In this document: in pieces, positions 24,643 through 35,279 of the stretch | How positions within the stretch are numbered: position 1 is the stretch's first letter | Layout: each line of letters begins with the position of its first letter | Assembly (NCBI RefSeq): GCF_001412655.1 | Contig: NZ_CP012996.1 | Coordinates: 806,001 to 870,000 of the forward strand | From: Pedobacter sp. PACM 27299 | GTDB taxonomy: Bacteria; Bacteroidota; Bacteroidia; Sphingobacteriales; Sphingobacteriaceae | Direction: 5' to 3' | Length of the DNA: 64,000 bases | Notes under the pieces: model-generated | The model's database searches: none | The model's input: only the letters and a program-made list of their open reading frames with translations | What the model was told of the DNA's origin: nothing | Translations under genes and position numbers: made by a program

Positions 24643-25952
24643 ATGAAAATAGCTGTTATTGGAACAGGATATGTGGGTTTGGTAACTGGTACCTGCTTAG
24701 CAGAAACTGGAAACAAAGTAATTTGTGTAGATATAGATGCTGCTAAAGTTAAAAAGATGCAGGATGGTCAGGTACCCATCTATGAACCAGGCCTTGACGT
24801 GTTATTTCATAGAAATATTGCTCAGGGAAGGTTAACTTTTACGACAGATCTGGCTCATGGCATTCAGGATGCACAGATTATATTTATGGCTTTACCAACT
24901 CCTCCCGGAGGTGATGGCGCTGCCGATCTTTCCTATATCCTTGGTGCAGCAAAAGATATTTCCAAATTGGTTACAGAGTACAAAGTGATTGTCAACAAAT
25001 CTACCGTTCCAGTAGGGACAGCAGATAAAGTGCGTGCGGTTTTTGAAGCCAACACGAGCATAGAAATTGATGTGGTTTCTAATCCTGAATTTCTTCGTGA
25101 AGGGGTAGCTGTAGAAGATTTCATGAAACCCGATCGCGTGGTGATCGGTACAAGAAGTGAAAGAGCACAGAAGTTAATGGCTGAATTGTACGGGCCTTAT
25201 GTGAGACAGGGAAATCCGATCCTGTTTATGGATGAGCGTTCTTCTGAGCTGACAAAATATGCAGCCAATTCTTTCCTGGCTACGAAGATTACATTCATGA
25301 ATGAAATCGCAAACCTTTGTGAGATTGTGGATGCTGATGTAGATGCGGTACGTAAAGGAATTGGTTCTGATGCCAGAATTGGCAAGCGTTTCCTTTTCCC
25401 TGGAATCGGTTACGGAGGAAGCTGCTTCCCTAAAGATGTTCAGGCTTTAGCTAAATCTGCCGATGAGCATCAATATGATTTCCAGATCCTGAAAGCGGTG
25501 ATGGAGGTAAACGAGAAACAAAAGACAGTTTTGGTAGACAAGCTGTTGAAATATTATAAAGGTGACCTGAAAGGCAAGCATTTTGCTTTGTGGGGATTAG
25601 CATTTAAACCAGAAACTGATGATATCCGCGAAGCTCCAGCGTTGTATATTATCGATGAACTGCTGAAACATGGTGCGACTGTTGCTGCCTTTGATCCGGA
25701 AGGAATGGAGAATGTGAGACGTCTTCTAGGTGATAAAATCAGCTTCGTTGCCGATCAGTATGAAGCTTTGCAAAATGCAGATGCACTATTGATCGCTACT
25801 GAATGGTCTGTTTTTAGAAATCCTGATTTTGAGAAAATGGAAGAAAACCTGGGTAATAAAGTGATTTTTGATGGACGTAATTTATATGACCTGGAAAAAA
25901 TGATCGATTTGGGTTATTATTATAATAGTATTGGCCGTAAATTAATAGATTA

Positions 25953-25953
<1 letters not shown>
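24643..25953 (+). CDS. ugd: UDP-glucose 6-dehydrogenase
   Basis: A 436-residue enzyme oxidising UDP-glucose to UDP-glucuronate with two NAD+. The Rossmann motif is [18 protein letters not shown] at the N-terminus. The substrate region has [19 protein letters not shown], and the catalytic Cys is in [16 protein letters not shown]. The C-terminal domain has [18 protein letters not shown]. It is the first gene of a five-gene sugar-nucleotide operon; its stop codon overlaps the start of the next gene by one base (TAATG), which indicates coupled translation. The product feeds directly into the next enzyme. Confidence 0.96.
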
Positions 25954-26942
<989 letters not shown>

Positions 26943-26951
26943 TATATAATA

Positions 26952-27974
26952 ATGTCGAAAATACTAGTAACTGGTGGTACCGGTTTTATTGGATCACATA
27001 CTGTCGTTGAGCTTTACAATGCTGGATATGACGTAGTGATCGTTGACGATTTTTCTAACTCTAATCCGAAAATCCTTAAACAGATTGAAACCATTACCGG
27101 AAGAGTACCTGAATTCGTTGAATTGGATTTATGTGATGAAGTAAAAGTAAAAGCATTCGCTGCAGCAAATACGGACATCTCAGGAGTAATTCATTTTGCT
27201 GCATTTAAAGCAGTAGGTGAATCTGTTCAACAGCCTTTAAAGTACTATAGAAACAATTTTTATTCTTTGATTAATGTCATCAATGGCTTTAATAGTAAGG
27301 TAAATCTTGTGTTTTCTTCTTCTTGTACAGTCTATGGTCAGCCAGATGTACTGCCAGTAACGGAAGCTGCACCAGTTAAAAAAGCAGAGTCTCCTTATGG
27401 CAACACCAAACAGATCGCGGAAGAGATTTTGCAGGAAAGCTGTGCTGTAACGCCTGAATTAAATGTGATTGCTTTGCGTTACTTTAATCCGGTAGGGGCA
27501 CATGATTCTGCATTAATCGGCGAATTGCCAATCGGGGTTCCACAAAATCTGGTTCCTTTTATTACGCAGTCTGCTATCGGAAAACGTGGACCGATTACTG
27601 TTTATGGAAATGATTACGATACCCCAGATGGCAGCGCAATCAGAGATTATATCCACGTAGTAGATTTAGCTAAAGCGCATGTGGCTGCAATCCAAAGATT
27701 GGAAAACAATCATGCGGAAACAAATTATGAAGTTTTCAATTTAGGAACAGGCACAGGTACTACTGTATTACAGGTGATTGAGGCTTTTGAAAAAGCAACA
27801 GGTCAAAAATTAAGCTATACCATTGGTGCAAGAAGAGAAGGTGATATTGAAAAAGTTTGGGGTGACGTGACTAAATCTGCTAAAGATTTAGGGTGGACAG
27901 CTGAACGTGATATCAATGAGATGATGTCTTCTGCATGGAACTGGGAGAAATATTTAAAAGATAACCCATTTTAG
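26952..27974 (+). CDS. galE: UDP-glucose 4-epimerase
   Basis: A 340-residue extended SDR interconverting UDP-glucose and UDP-galactose. Motifs: ILVTGGTGFIGSHTVVELYNAGYDVVIVDD, VIHFAAFKAVGESVQQPLKYYRNN, VFSSSCTVYGQPD, the catalytic tyrosine in SPYGNTKQIAEEIL, LRYFNPVGAHDSALIGE, IPIG-like LVPFITQSAIGKR, and DGSAIRDYIHVVDLAKAHV. Length is typical. It lies 9 bp after the UXS gene and abuts the next ORF directly (TAG followed by ATG), so it belongs to the same operon. Confidence 0.96.
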   Translation: MSKILVTGGTGFIGSHTVVELYNAGYDVVIVDDFSNSNPKILKQIETITGRVPEFVELDLCDEVKVKAFAAANTDISGVIHFAAFKAVGESVQQPLKYYRNNFYSLINVINGFNSKVNLVFSSSCTVYGQPDVLPVTEAAPVKKAESPYGNTKQIAEEILQESCAVTPELNVIALRYFNPVGAHDSALIGELPIGVPQNLVPFITQSAIGKRGPITVYGNDYDTPDGSAIRDYIHVVDLAKAHVAAIQRLENNHAETNYEVFNLGTGTGTTVLQVIEAFEKATGQKLSYTIGARREGDIEKVWGDVTKSAKDLGWTAERDINEMMSSAWNWEKYLKDNPF

Positions 27975-28541
27975 ATGTTATTGAGCGAGCATAAAGACCT
28001 CAAGCTGGAAATTAAATCCCTTCCTGAAAAGGAAAAGGATAAGCTGTTGCTCCGGTTGATCGCGAAAGATAAGATCCTGACGGAACACTTGCATTTTTTA
28101 TTAATGGAAGGGGAGCAGGATTTGGTAGACAGGCAGGAGCAGCTTAGCGGCCGTATTGATGAGGAAATCGAAGAGCTGATGTCCAATAGAAGAAGGAATG
28201 CCAAAGAAGCGTTACTTAAAATGAGGAAGCTAAACGGCAGTATTACCCACCATTTTAAAGTGACGAAAGACTTGAACTCTGAAATTGAATTGCGAATTCA
28301 TCTTTTCAAAGGGATTCCCATTGATTTTAATGAAGGGGTATTTTCTGCACTGCATAAGTTCAATGAAAAGTTAATGATCTATTTTGCTAAGTCTGTGTTT
28401 TCAGTATATAATAAGTACCTCAAAATGCACGAGGAAACTCAATTTGACCTTAAACCAAGTTTTAATGAAGTTCTAGCAAAATTGTATCAGCATAAAACAG
28501 CTCCTGTTGCTGAAGAATTAGGTTTGCCTAAAGAAATTTAA
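27975..28541 (+). CDS. Unknown helical protein within the sugar-nucleotide operon
   Basis: A 188-residue soluble protein of no family I can name. The ATG directly follows the galE stop codon. The sequence is highly charged and helical, with a coiled-coil-like first half (LPEKEKDKLLLRLIAKDKIL, VDRQEQLSGRIDEEIEELM, RRRNAKEALLKMRKL). The second half has more aromatic residues (LMIYFAKSVFSVYNKYLKM). There is no signal peptide and no catalytic motif. Placement between galE and rfbB suggests co-expression with nucleotide-sugar synthesis, but the role is unknown. Confidence 0.82.
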   Translation: MLLSEHKDLKLEIKSLPEKEKDKLLLRLIAKDKILTEHLHFLLMEGEQDLVDRQEQLSGRIDEEIEELMSNRRRNAKEALLKMRKLNGSITHHFKVTKDLNSEIELRIHLFKGIPIDFNEGVFSALHKFNEKLMIYFAKSVFSVYNKYLKMHEETQFDLKPSFNEVLAKLYQHKTAPVAEELGLPKEI

Positions 28542-28577
28542 GGTATACCGAGTATTTAAAATGAAATACCTATTGAA

Positions 28578-29633
28578 ATGAAAAAGAAAATATTAATCAC
28601 GGGTGGCGCTGGATTTATTGGTTCACATGTAGTACGCCGCTTTGTGAGCAACTATCCGGATTATGAAATCCTAAATCTTGACGTATTAACGTATGCAGGA
28701 AACCTGGCAAACTTAACAGATGTAGAAGATTTGCCAAATTATCGCTTTGTGAAAGCAGATATTACTGATGCTGTAGCCATGAACGATTTATTTGAACAGG
28801 AGAATTTTGATGCAGTCATCCATCTGGCCGCCGAATCTCATGTAGACAGGTCAATTGCTGATCCAACTGCATTTGTAATGACCAATGTAATTGGTACGGT
28901 TAACCTTTTGAATGCTGCCAGAGCACACTGGAAAGGTGATTATGATAAGAAACGTTTCTACCATGTGTCTACTGATGAAGTATATGGCGCATTGGGTGAA
29001 ACCGGAATGTTTACAGAAACTACTGCTTATGATCCGCATAGTCCTTACTCTGCCTCAAAAGCATCTTCTGACCATTTTGTGAGGGCTTACCATGATACTT
29101 ATGGTTTAGATGTGGTCATTTCTAATTGCTCAAATAACTATGGTTCTCACCATTTCCCTGAGAAATTGATCCCTCTAGCGATCAATAACATCAAGAATAA
29201 CTTGCCTGTTCCAGTTTATGGAAAAGGAGAGAATGTGAGAGACTGGCTTTGGGTAGAAGACCATGCACGTGCGATTGATGTGATTTTTCATGGTGCAAAA
29301 ACGGGTGAAACGTATAACATCGGTGGACATAACGAGTGGAAAAATATCGATTTGATCCATTTATTATGTGACATCATGGACCGTAAGCTGAACAGAACAG
29401 CTGGTGATTCTGCGAAGTTGATCACTTTTGTGACTGATAGAGCTGGACATGATCTGCGTTATGCGATCGATTCTACGAAATTGCAGCACAAATTAAACTG
29501 GGTACCAAGTCTTCAGTTTGAAGAAGGACTGGAGAAAACAGTAGAATGGTACCTGGAAAATGAAGAATGGCTTTCGAATGTGACTTCTGGAAACTACAAA
29601 GCTTATTACGAAACACAATATCAAGGCAGATAA
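28578..29633 (+). CDS. rfbB: dTDP-glucose 4,6-dehydratase
   Basis: A 351-residue extended SDR catalysing the committed step to dTDP-rhamnose and other 6-deoxyhexoses. Motifs: ILITGGAGFIGSHVVRRFV, NLDVLTYAGNLANL, VIHLAAESHVDRSI, FYHVSTDEVYGALG with the catalytic Asp-Glu, SPYSASKASSDHFVRAYH, SNCSNNYGSHHFPEKLIPL, and GENVRDWLWVEDHARAID. rfbA, rfbC and rfbD are not adjacent. It ends the operon and is followed at once by a strong terminator. Confidence 0.96.
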   Translation: MKKKILITGGAGFIGSHVVRRFVSNYPDYEILNLDVLTYAGNLANLTDVEDLPNYRFVKADITDAVAMNDLFEQENFDAVIHLAAESHVDRSIADPTAFVMTNVIGTVNLLNAARAHWKGDYDKKRFYHVSTDEVYGALGETGMFTETTAYDPHSPYSASKASSDHFVRAYHDTYGLDVVISNCSNNYGSHHFPEKLIPLAINNIKNNLPVPVYGKGENVRDWLWVEDHARAIDVIFHGAKTGETYNIGGHNEWKNIDLIHLLCDIMDRKLNRTAGDSAKLITFVTDRAGHDLRYAIDSTKLQHKLNWVPSLQFEEGLEKTVEWYLENEEWLSNVTSGNYKAYYETQYQGR

Positions 29634-29650
29634 TAGTTGCTGCTGATCAA

Positions 29651-29690
29651 CAATAAAGGCCATCTTTAAGAGATGGCCTTTATTGTTTTT
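29651..29690 (+). terminator. Terminator of the sugar-nucleotide operon
   Basis: A 15-bp perfect stem (29651-29665 with 29671-29685), 5-nt loop and T tail follow rfbB by 17 bp; it also suits the convergent permease gene. Confidence 0.9.
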
Positions 29691-29704
29691 ATGAAGTTTT
29701 ATAA

Positions 29705-30937
29705 TTACTCATATCTTAAGGCTTCCACAGGATCTAATTTGGATGCTTTTTTAGCCGGGTAATAACCAGACATGATACCAACAAGTACACAAAGTACGAA
29801 TCCTCCAAAGATCCACAGCCATGGAATGATAAAGGAGCCTCCCATTGCCAATGAGATTACGTTCCCTATGGTGATTCCGAGGAAGATTCCAAATGCACCT
29901 CCCATCAGACATATAATCACCGCCTCAATTAAAAATTGTTTACGGATCACGGATGGATTTGCGCCAATCGCTTTCCTGATGCCTATTTCTCTTGTTCGTT
30001 CCGTAACAGAGACCAGCATGATGTTCATTAAGCCAATAGAGGCACCAATCAGAGTAATCGCACCAATCGCAATTCCGCCCCATACCACATATTTTAAGTT
30101 CTCAAATAGGGTTTGGGCAATGGCATCACTTTTTATGATCTCAAAGTTATTAGGTTCTGCAACTTTAACTTTTCTAATGTTTCTGAATTCAGCGGTAGCT
30201 TCTCCAATAATGTCTTCCTGCATCTCATTGTTGGGCACCATCACCACTATATTGTAAGAAGGATTCCCATTAGAATTAATTTTCTTGGCCTTTAATAAAG
30301 GGACATAAACGGCTCTGTCTCCAGAGAACCCCATACTGGATCCCTTTGAAGCCAGTAAACCGATTACTTTTAGTCGGGTACCACCAACGTTAATGATTTT
30401 ATCAATAGGAGATTCTTTCTTGAATAATTTTTCACTGACCTCACTTCCGATGATGCATACGTTATTTCCGTTCTCCACTTCTGTGGTAGTAAAATTTCTG
30501 CCAGAGGTGAGTTCAAGTCCCATAGAATTCATTCCATTTTCATCAATTCCCTGAATATTAATGTTCGGATTGGTTTTTTCCGTTCCATATTTGATGGTGG
30601 CACCATAAGTTACCATGACATTGATGGCTACTGTTGCAGGGGTTTTTAGCTGGTTCTTAAAGGCAATTGCATCTTCGTAACGAATGGTCTTGAAGGGTTT
30701 AGGTCTTTTTCCACCTCCTCCGATCCGGATGCCTACTCCGCGATTTCTAATAGTAAACGAATTGGCACCCATGCTGGAAAAAGCTTCTGTCATACTGGTT
30801 TTAACCGCATCCAGGGTGGTTAGAATTCCTACTAAAGCAGATAAACCTATCGCAATGATCAACGCGGTCAGCATGGTACGCAACCGGTTACTTTTTATAG
30901 ATTGTATGGCAATTCTTACGTTTTCTGTATAGGTCAT
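29705..30937 (-). CDS. MacB/FtsX-type ABC transporter permease
   Basis: A 410-residue permease. It has an N-terminal membrane helix (LRTMLTALIIAIGLSALVGIL), a MacB-like periplasmic core (about 45-245), and three C-terminal helices in the FtsX domain (WGGIAIGAITLIGASIGLMN, FLIEAVIICLMGGAFGIFLG, WLWIFGGFVLCVLVGIMSGY). The cytoplasmic coupling motif is RTREIGIRKAIGA and the end is YYPAKKASKLDPVEALRYE. Such permeases pair with an ATPase and often a membrane-fusion protein in export or mechanotransmission; neither partner is adjacent. The substrate is unknown. It is convergent with rfbB, and its upstream neighbour (IscA-like) is separated from it by a terminator. Confidence 0.92.
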   Translation of the reverse strand: MTYTENVRIAIQSIKSNRLRTMLTALIIAIGLSALVGILTTLDAVKTSMTEAFSSMGANSFTIRNRGVGIRIGGGGKRPKPFKTIRYEDAIAFKNQLKTPATVAINVMVTYGATIKYGTEKTNPNINIQGIDENGMNSMGLELTSGRNFTTTEVENGNNVCIIGSEVSEKLFKKESPIDKIINVGGTRLKVIGLLASKGSSMGFSGDRAVYVPLLKAKKINSNGNPSYNIVVMVPNNEMQEDIIGEATAEFRNIRKVKVAEPNNFEIIKSDAIAQTLFENLKYVVWGGIAIGAITLIGASIGLMNIMLVSVTERTREIGIRKAIGANPSVIRKQFLIEAVIICLMGGAFGIFLGITIGNVISLAMGGSFIIPWLWIFGGFVLCVLVGIMSGYYPAKKASKLDPVEALRYE

Positions 30938-30965
30938 TCTTTAGAAATAAGATTCTTGAAGGGAT

Positions 30966-31000
30966 AAAAATAAAAAGTCCCGTTGTTAAGACAACGAGAC
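30966..31000 (-). terminator. Terminator of the IscA-like gene
   Basis: Read leftward, a 9-bp stem with one mismatch (30977-30986 against 30991-31000, TAAG loop) is followed by a T-rich tail (TTTTTATTTTT). It lies between the IscA-like gene and the permease. Confidence 0.7.
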
Positions 31001-31047
31001 CTGTTATAATGTTACAAAGGAAACCTAATTCCTATATAAAAATCTAT

Positions 31048-31401
31048 TTAAGCAGAGAAGCTGGTGCCACAGCCACATGTGCTGGCTGCATTAGGGTTGT
31101 TGAACGTAAATCCTCTTGAATTTAGTCCGTCTTGCCAATCTACCTGCATGCCCATTAGATACATCTGGTGTGCTTTATGCATGAAAACCTTGATGCCATC
31201 AATGATGTATTCCTGATCTCCTTCTTTTTTTTGATCGAAACCTAAAACATAACTCATTCCTGAGCAGCCACCACCTTCTACTCCTACACGTAAGCCGAAG
31301 TCGTCAGCGATTTCTTGTTGGTCTTTTAACTTAAAAAGTTCTTTTACAGCAGTTTCTGTAAAGGTAACCGGTGCAAATGCGGTATCAACTGTATTACTCA
31401 T
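31048..31401 (-). CDS. HesB/IscA-type iron-sulfur cluster assembly protein
   Basis: A 117-residue A-type carrier starting at the ATG at 31401 (MSNTVDTAF); the longer open frame adds eight residues but lies on the promoter side. The three cluster-binding cysteines are visible: VEGGGCSGMSYVLGF and the C-terminal CGCGTSF. It transfers Fe-S clusters to client enzymes; IspH and RlmD in this window are examples of Fe-S enzymes. ErpA, IscA and SufA cannot be told apart from sequence alone. It is monocistronic, with its own promoter and terminator. Confidence 0.92.
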   Translation of the reverse strand: MSNTVDTAFAPVTFTETAVKELFKLKDQQEIADDFGLRVGVEGGGCSGMSYVLGFDQKKEGDQEYIIDGIKVFMHKAHQMYLMGMQVDWQDGLNSRGFTFNNPNAASTCGCGTSFSA

Positions 31402-31422
31402 GTTATTTAAAATTAGGAATAA

Positions 31423-31430
31423 CAAATATA
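31423..31430 (-). promoter_or_regulatory. Promoter -7 element of the IscA-like gene
   Basis: Read leftward the bases are TATATTTG, an exact TAnnTTTG, 21 bp ahead of the ATG at 31401. Confidence 0.5.
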
Positions 31431-31489
31431 AATAAAATGTACATTTTTGTCAGGGTTATCGCTAATTATTACGGTATTTAAACAAAGGA

Positions 31490-32017
31490 ATGAGTATAGA
31501 ATCTATATTAACAGCAGTAGTGCCCATAACAGTTGCCGGAGTAGTGACCGTTTCTGTAGGTTACTATCTGATCAAGAACGACATTGATAAATATTTTAGA
31601 TGGAGATTTGCCAGTAAGAAAGACGAAAGAACACAGTTATTTGCTTTGCGCCTTCAAGCTCATGAACGCTTAATTGTATTTGTAGAAAGAATTAACCCAA
31701 GTAATTTATTGCTTCGGGTATATATGCCTGGGATTTCTGTGCTAGAACTTCAAGCAGCGATTTTGAATGAAATCAGGTCTGAGTATCAGCACAATGTGAC
31801 GCAGCAGCTGTATGTTTCTGAAAGAATATGGAATGTAATTCGTAAACTAAAGGATGATACTTTAGCGATGGTGAATAATGGCGTTCAGGGCCTACCTGAG
31901 CAAGCTACAGGAATGGATTTAAGTAAAAAAGTGCTGCAGCAGATGGCAGAAATTGCAGATAATCCTTATGATTTGACGCTGGATCTGATTAAAAAGGATA
32001 TTCATCAATTGTTTTAA
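31490..32017 (+). CDS. Membrane-anchored conserved protein (probably the DUF7935 family)
   Basis: A 175-residue protein with one N-terminal membrane helix ([20 protein letters not shown]) and a cytoplasmic helical domain. The segment [20 protein letters not shown] followed by LLLRVYMP is characteristic of a Bacteroidota-wide family of this size, and [17 protein letters not shown] and the QLF ending also fit. The family name is from memory and its function is unknown. It starts with an AAAGGA-like element close to the ATG and is 2 bp upstream of the mutase gene, so the two are co-transcribed. Confidence 0.85.
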   Translation: MSIESILTAVVPITVAGVVTVSVGYYLIKNDIDKYFRWRFASKKDERTQLFALRLQAHERLIVFVERINPSNLLLRVYMPGISVLELQAAILNEIRSEYQHNVTQQLYVSERIWNVIRKLKDDTLAMVNNGVQGLPEQATGMDLSKKVLQQMAEIADNPYDLTLDLIKKDIHQLF

Positions 32018-32019
32018 TT

Positions 32020-33567
32020 ATGGAAAAGAAGAAGATTACGACCACTTCAGGGATAGAAATCAAAGAATTATATACCAGCGCAAAACCGATGACGGAATTG
32101 CCTGGAGAGTTTCCTTATACCAGAGGGATTCAAAAGGATATGTATCGGGGTCGTCTTTGGACGATGCGTCAGTACGCTGGATTTTCTACTGCTGAAGAAT
32201 CGAATAAGCGCTACCATTACCTGTTGAAACAAGGGACCATGGGTTTATCTGTTGCATTTGACCTGCCCACGCAGATTGGATATGATTCTGATCATGAAAT
32301 GTCTGAAGGGGAAGTCGGAAAAGTAGGAGTAGCCATAGATTCTTTGAAAGATATTGAGATCCTATTTGATGGAATTGAACTTCAAAAGATTACCACTTCA
32401 ATGACCATCAATGCCACAGCCTCTATTCTGCTGGCTATGTATATCGCGCTGGCAAAAAAGCAGGGTGCCGATATCAGGCAGATTTCTGGAACAATACAGA
32501 ATGATATTTTAAAAGAATATGCAGCAAGAGGAACTTATATCTATCCTCCTAAATCTTCTATGAGGATCATTACAGATATTTTTGAATACTGCAGCAAAGA
32601 AGTGCCCAAATGGAATACAATCTCTATTTCAGGATATCATATCCGGGAAGCAGGTTCTACAGCAGTGCAGGAGCTGGCTTTTACTCTGGCAAATGGTAAG
32701 GCTTACTTAAATGCGGCTTTAGAAAAAGGGCTGGATATTAATGTCTTTGCAAAACGCCTTTCTTTTTTCTTTAATTGTCATAATAATTTTTTTGAAGAGA
32801 TCGCTAAGTTCCGTGCAGCCAGAAGGATGTGGGCCAAAATCACTAAAGATTTAGGAGCTACAGATGAAAAAGCACAGATGCTGCGTTTTCACACACAAAC
32901 GGGCGGCTCTACGCTAACCGCACAGCAGCCGTTAAATAATGTGATCAGGGTGACCAGTCAGGCCATGGCAGCAGTGCTGGGTGGTACACAGTCTCTACAT
33001 ACAAATGGTTACGATGAGGCACTATCACTGCCTACAGAGGCAGCAGCTAAAATCGCTCTGCGTACACAGCAGGTCATTGCCTTTGAAAGTGGAATTACAG
33101 ATACAGTTGACCCATTGGCAGGTTCTTTCTTTGTGGAAAACCTAACTGATGAAATTGAAACTGCCGCACAGCTTTATATTGATAAAATTGATGCTATGGG
33201 CGGATCAGTGAATGCTATAGAAAATGGATATATCCAGAATGAAATCGGTAATGCCGCTTACCAATATCAATTGGAGATCGAAGATGGCAGCAGAGTCATC
33301 GTTGGCGTCAATAAATTCACTCAGGAAAAAGAAGGAATTAATGATGTATTTACCATCGATGAGTCGATAAGAACCATTCAAACAGACAAGTTAAATAAGT
33401 TGAAATTTGAGCGGGATTCGGCAGCTGTGGAAAAAGCTTTGAACGATTTATTACGCGCTGCAAAAGGACGAGAAAACTTAATGCCTTTTATTCTGGTAGC
33501 TGTAGAGGCATATGCGACGCTAGGTGAGGTTTCTGATGTGATGCGTAGTGTTTTTGGTGAATATTAA
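32020..33567 (+). CDS. Methylmalonyl-CoA mutase family, substrate-binding subunit
   Basis: A 515-residue acyl-CoA mutase TIM-barrel subunit. It has the start [25 protein letters not shown], then [66 protein letters not shown], and [26 protein letters not shown]. It lacks the C-terminal B12-binding domain of fused mutases and therefore needs a separate small subunit, which is not adjacent. The usual reaction interconverts methylmalonyl-CoA and succinyl-CoA. Related isobutyryl- or ethylmalonyl-CoA mutases cannot be fully excluded, but the motifs fit the methylmalonyl type. Confidence 0.88.
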   Translation: MEKKKITTTSGIEIKELYTSAKPMTELPGEFPYTRGIQKDMYRGRLWTMRQYAGFSTAEESNKRYHYLLKQGTMGLSVAFDLPTQIGYDSDHEMSEGEVGKVGVAIDSLKDIEILFDGIELQKITTSMTINATASILLAMYIALAKKQGADIRQISGTIQNDILKEYAARGTYIYPPKSSMRIITDIFEYCSKEVPKWNTISISGYHIREAGSTAVQELAFTLANGKAYLNAALEKGLDINVFAKRLSFFFNCHNNFFEEIAKFRAARRMWAKITKDLGATDEKAQMLRFHTQTGGSTLTAQQPLNNVIRVTSQAMAAVLGGTQSLHTNGYDEALSLPTEAAAKIALRTQQVIAFESGITDTVDPLAGSFFVENLTDEIETAAQLYIDKIDAMGGSVNAIENGYIQNEIGNAAYQYQLEIEDGSRVIVGVNKFTQEKEGINDVFTIDESIRTIQTDKLNKLKFERDSAAVEKALNDLLRAAKGRENLMPFILVAVEAYATLGEVSDVMRSVFGEY

Positions 33568-33761
33568 AGGGTATGTTAAAAAATAGTTATCCACATAATA
33601 AATTCAGGTTAAGTATGCTAATTCTCTGCTATTTAAGTGCTTACTGAATATATTAAAATTTAGTTTTTTTTGTTGATAATTTTTTGAATATTCGATATCT
33701 CGAAAGGGCATTATCAATGTGTCCATATCGTCCCTGTTAACCAACTAATTGTATCATAAAA
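33568..33761. promoter_or_regulatory. dnaA upstream region with DnaA-box-like sites
   Basis: A perfect DnaA box TTATCCACA lies at 33587-33595 and a near-match TTATCAACA on the opposite strand at 33671-33679. Between them is A/T-rich DNA, and a TTCGA-N4-TCGAA palindrome lies at 33691-33704. This fits autoregulation by DnaA or a minimal origin; two sites are too few to call oriC. Confidence 0.5.
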
Positions 33762-35192
33762 ATGGAAAAAACTTGTACCGAAGTATGGAAAAGCTGTCTC
33801 CAAATTATAAAGGATAACATACCCGGCCAGAGTTTCAAAACCTGGTTCGAGCCAATATCCGCTCTTAAGTTGGATGGCAATGTTTTAACAATACAAGTAC
33901 CGAGTTTATTCTTCTATGAATGGCTGGAAGAACACTATGTTGGACTGCTGCGAAAGACAGTTAAGAAGCAGCTTGGTGATGACGGCCGACTGGAATATAA
34001 TATTGTGGTAGACAAATCTTCGAAAAGCGGTTCTCCTTATACCACCAATATGCCGAGTAATGGCAATGGGGCGGAGGCTAAGTTTCAAACCATGCCGATT
34101 CCGGTTTCTATCAATAAAGACATCAGAAATCCATTTATCATACCAGGGTTAAAGAAACTGACCGTAGATCCTCAATTGAATTCTAACTATACTTTCGACA
34201 ATTATATAGAGGGCGATTGTAATCGTTTAGCACGTTCGGCGGGTTATGCCGTTGCTGCTAAGCCAGGTGGGACTTCCTTTAATCCTTTAATGATTTATGG
34301 TGGAGTAGGGTTGGGTAAAACTCATCTAGCTCAAGCGATAGGCAATGAGATTAAACGAAACATGCCAGATAAATTGGTGATTTATGTTTCTTGTGAAAAA
34401 TTTTGCCAACAGTTTGTTGATTCGTTAAAAAATAACACCATTAATGATTTTGTGAATTTTTATCAGGCAATGGATGTTATTATCATGGATGATGTACATA
34501 ATTTTGCAGGGAAAGAAAAAACTCAGGATATATTCTTCCATATTTTCAATCATTTACACCAGTCAGGAAAGCAGGTGATCCTTTCTTCTGATAAAGCGCC
34601 TAAAGATTTGGCCGGATTAGAAGAACGCTTGCTGAGTCGTTTTAAATGGGGATTATCGGCCGATCTTCAGATTCCAGATCTGGAAACCAGGATTGCGATT
34701 CTTAGAAAGAAGATGTATGCCGATGGCATTGAGCTTCCTAATGAAGTTGTAGAATATGTAGCGCATAATATTGATAATAATGTCAGGGAGCTGGAAGGTG
34801 CAATGGTTTCCCTTTTAGCGCAGTCTACTTTAAATAAAAAAGATATTGACTTGAATCTTGCGAAGCAAATGTTGAAGAACTTCATCAAAAACACTTCAAA
34901 AGAGATCTCCATGGAATATATTCAGAAATTAGTTTGTGAATATTTTGAAGTTCCTGCAGATATGGTTAAATCTCCTACAAGAAAACGTGAAATCGTACAA
35001 GCCAGACAGATTTCCATGTATTTATCTAAGAGTCATACGAAGTCTTCTTTAAAAACCATAGGAGCATTTTTTGGTGGCAGAGATCACTCGACAGTGATTT
35101 ATGCCTGTCAGACGGTAGAAGACTTAATTGATACAGACAAAAAATTTAAGGGCTATGTGCATGATATTCAAAAGAAACTAAAAATGACCTAG
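33762..35192 (+). CDS. dnaA: Chromosomal replication initiator DnaA
   Basis: A 476-residue AAA+ initiator that binds DnaA boxes at oriC and opens the duplex. Domain I (residues 1-85) contains GQSFKTWFEPISALKL. A linker follows, then domain III with FDNYIEGDCNRLARSAG, Walker A GGVGLGKTHLAQ (about 180-190), Walker B VIIMDDVHNF, and LLSRFKWGLSADLQIPDLETR. Domain IV ends in the signature GGRDHSTVIYACQTVEDLI. Length is normal. DnaA boxes lie in its promoter region; recF or dnaN, which often flank dnaA elsewhere, are not here. Confidence 0.98.
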   Translation: MEKTCTEVWKSCLQIIKDNIPGQSFKTWFEPISALKLDGNVLTIQVPSLFFYEWLEEHYVGLLRKTVKKQLGDDGRLEYNIVVDKSSKSGSPYTTNMPSNGNGAEAKFQTMPIPVSINKDIRNPFIIPGLKKLTVDPQLNSNYTFDNYIEGDCNRLARSAGYAVAAKPGGTSFNPLMIYGGVGLGKTHLAQAIGNEIKRNMPDKLVIYVSCEKFCQQFVDSLKNNTINDFVNFYQAMDVIIMDDVHNFAGKEKTQDIFFHIFNHLHQSGKQVILSSDKAPKDLAGLEERLLSRFKWGLSADLQIPDLETRIAILRKKMYADGIELPNEVVEYVAHNIDNNVRELEGAMVSLLAQSTLNKKDIDLNLAKQMLKNFIKNTSKEISMEYIQKLVCEYFEVPADMVKSPTRKREIVQARQISMYLSKSHTKSSLKTIGAFFGGRDHSTVIYACQTVEDLIDTDKKFKGYVHDIQKKLKMT

Positions 35193-35212
35193 CTTTTAGT
35201 GGGTTGTTTACA

Positions 35213-35258
35213 AAAAAAGGCGTTGCTAAAGTTTTTAAACTTCAGCGGCGCCTTTTTA
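35213..35258. terminator. Terminator between dnaA and the NUDIX gene
   Basis: AAAGGCG pairs with CGCCTTT, with inner GCT/AGC and AAGTTT/AAACTT pairing and A and T runs on both sides, so it suits both convergent genes. Confidence 0.85.
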
Positions 35259-35279
35259 TTAGAGGATAAATCTAAGTAA

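Noticed and set aside
33568-33761. Calling this region oriC
   Set aside because: Only two DnaA-box-like sites are visible and no unwinding element can be demonstrated; in many Bacteroidota the origin is not next to dnaA.
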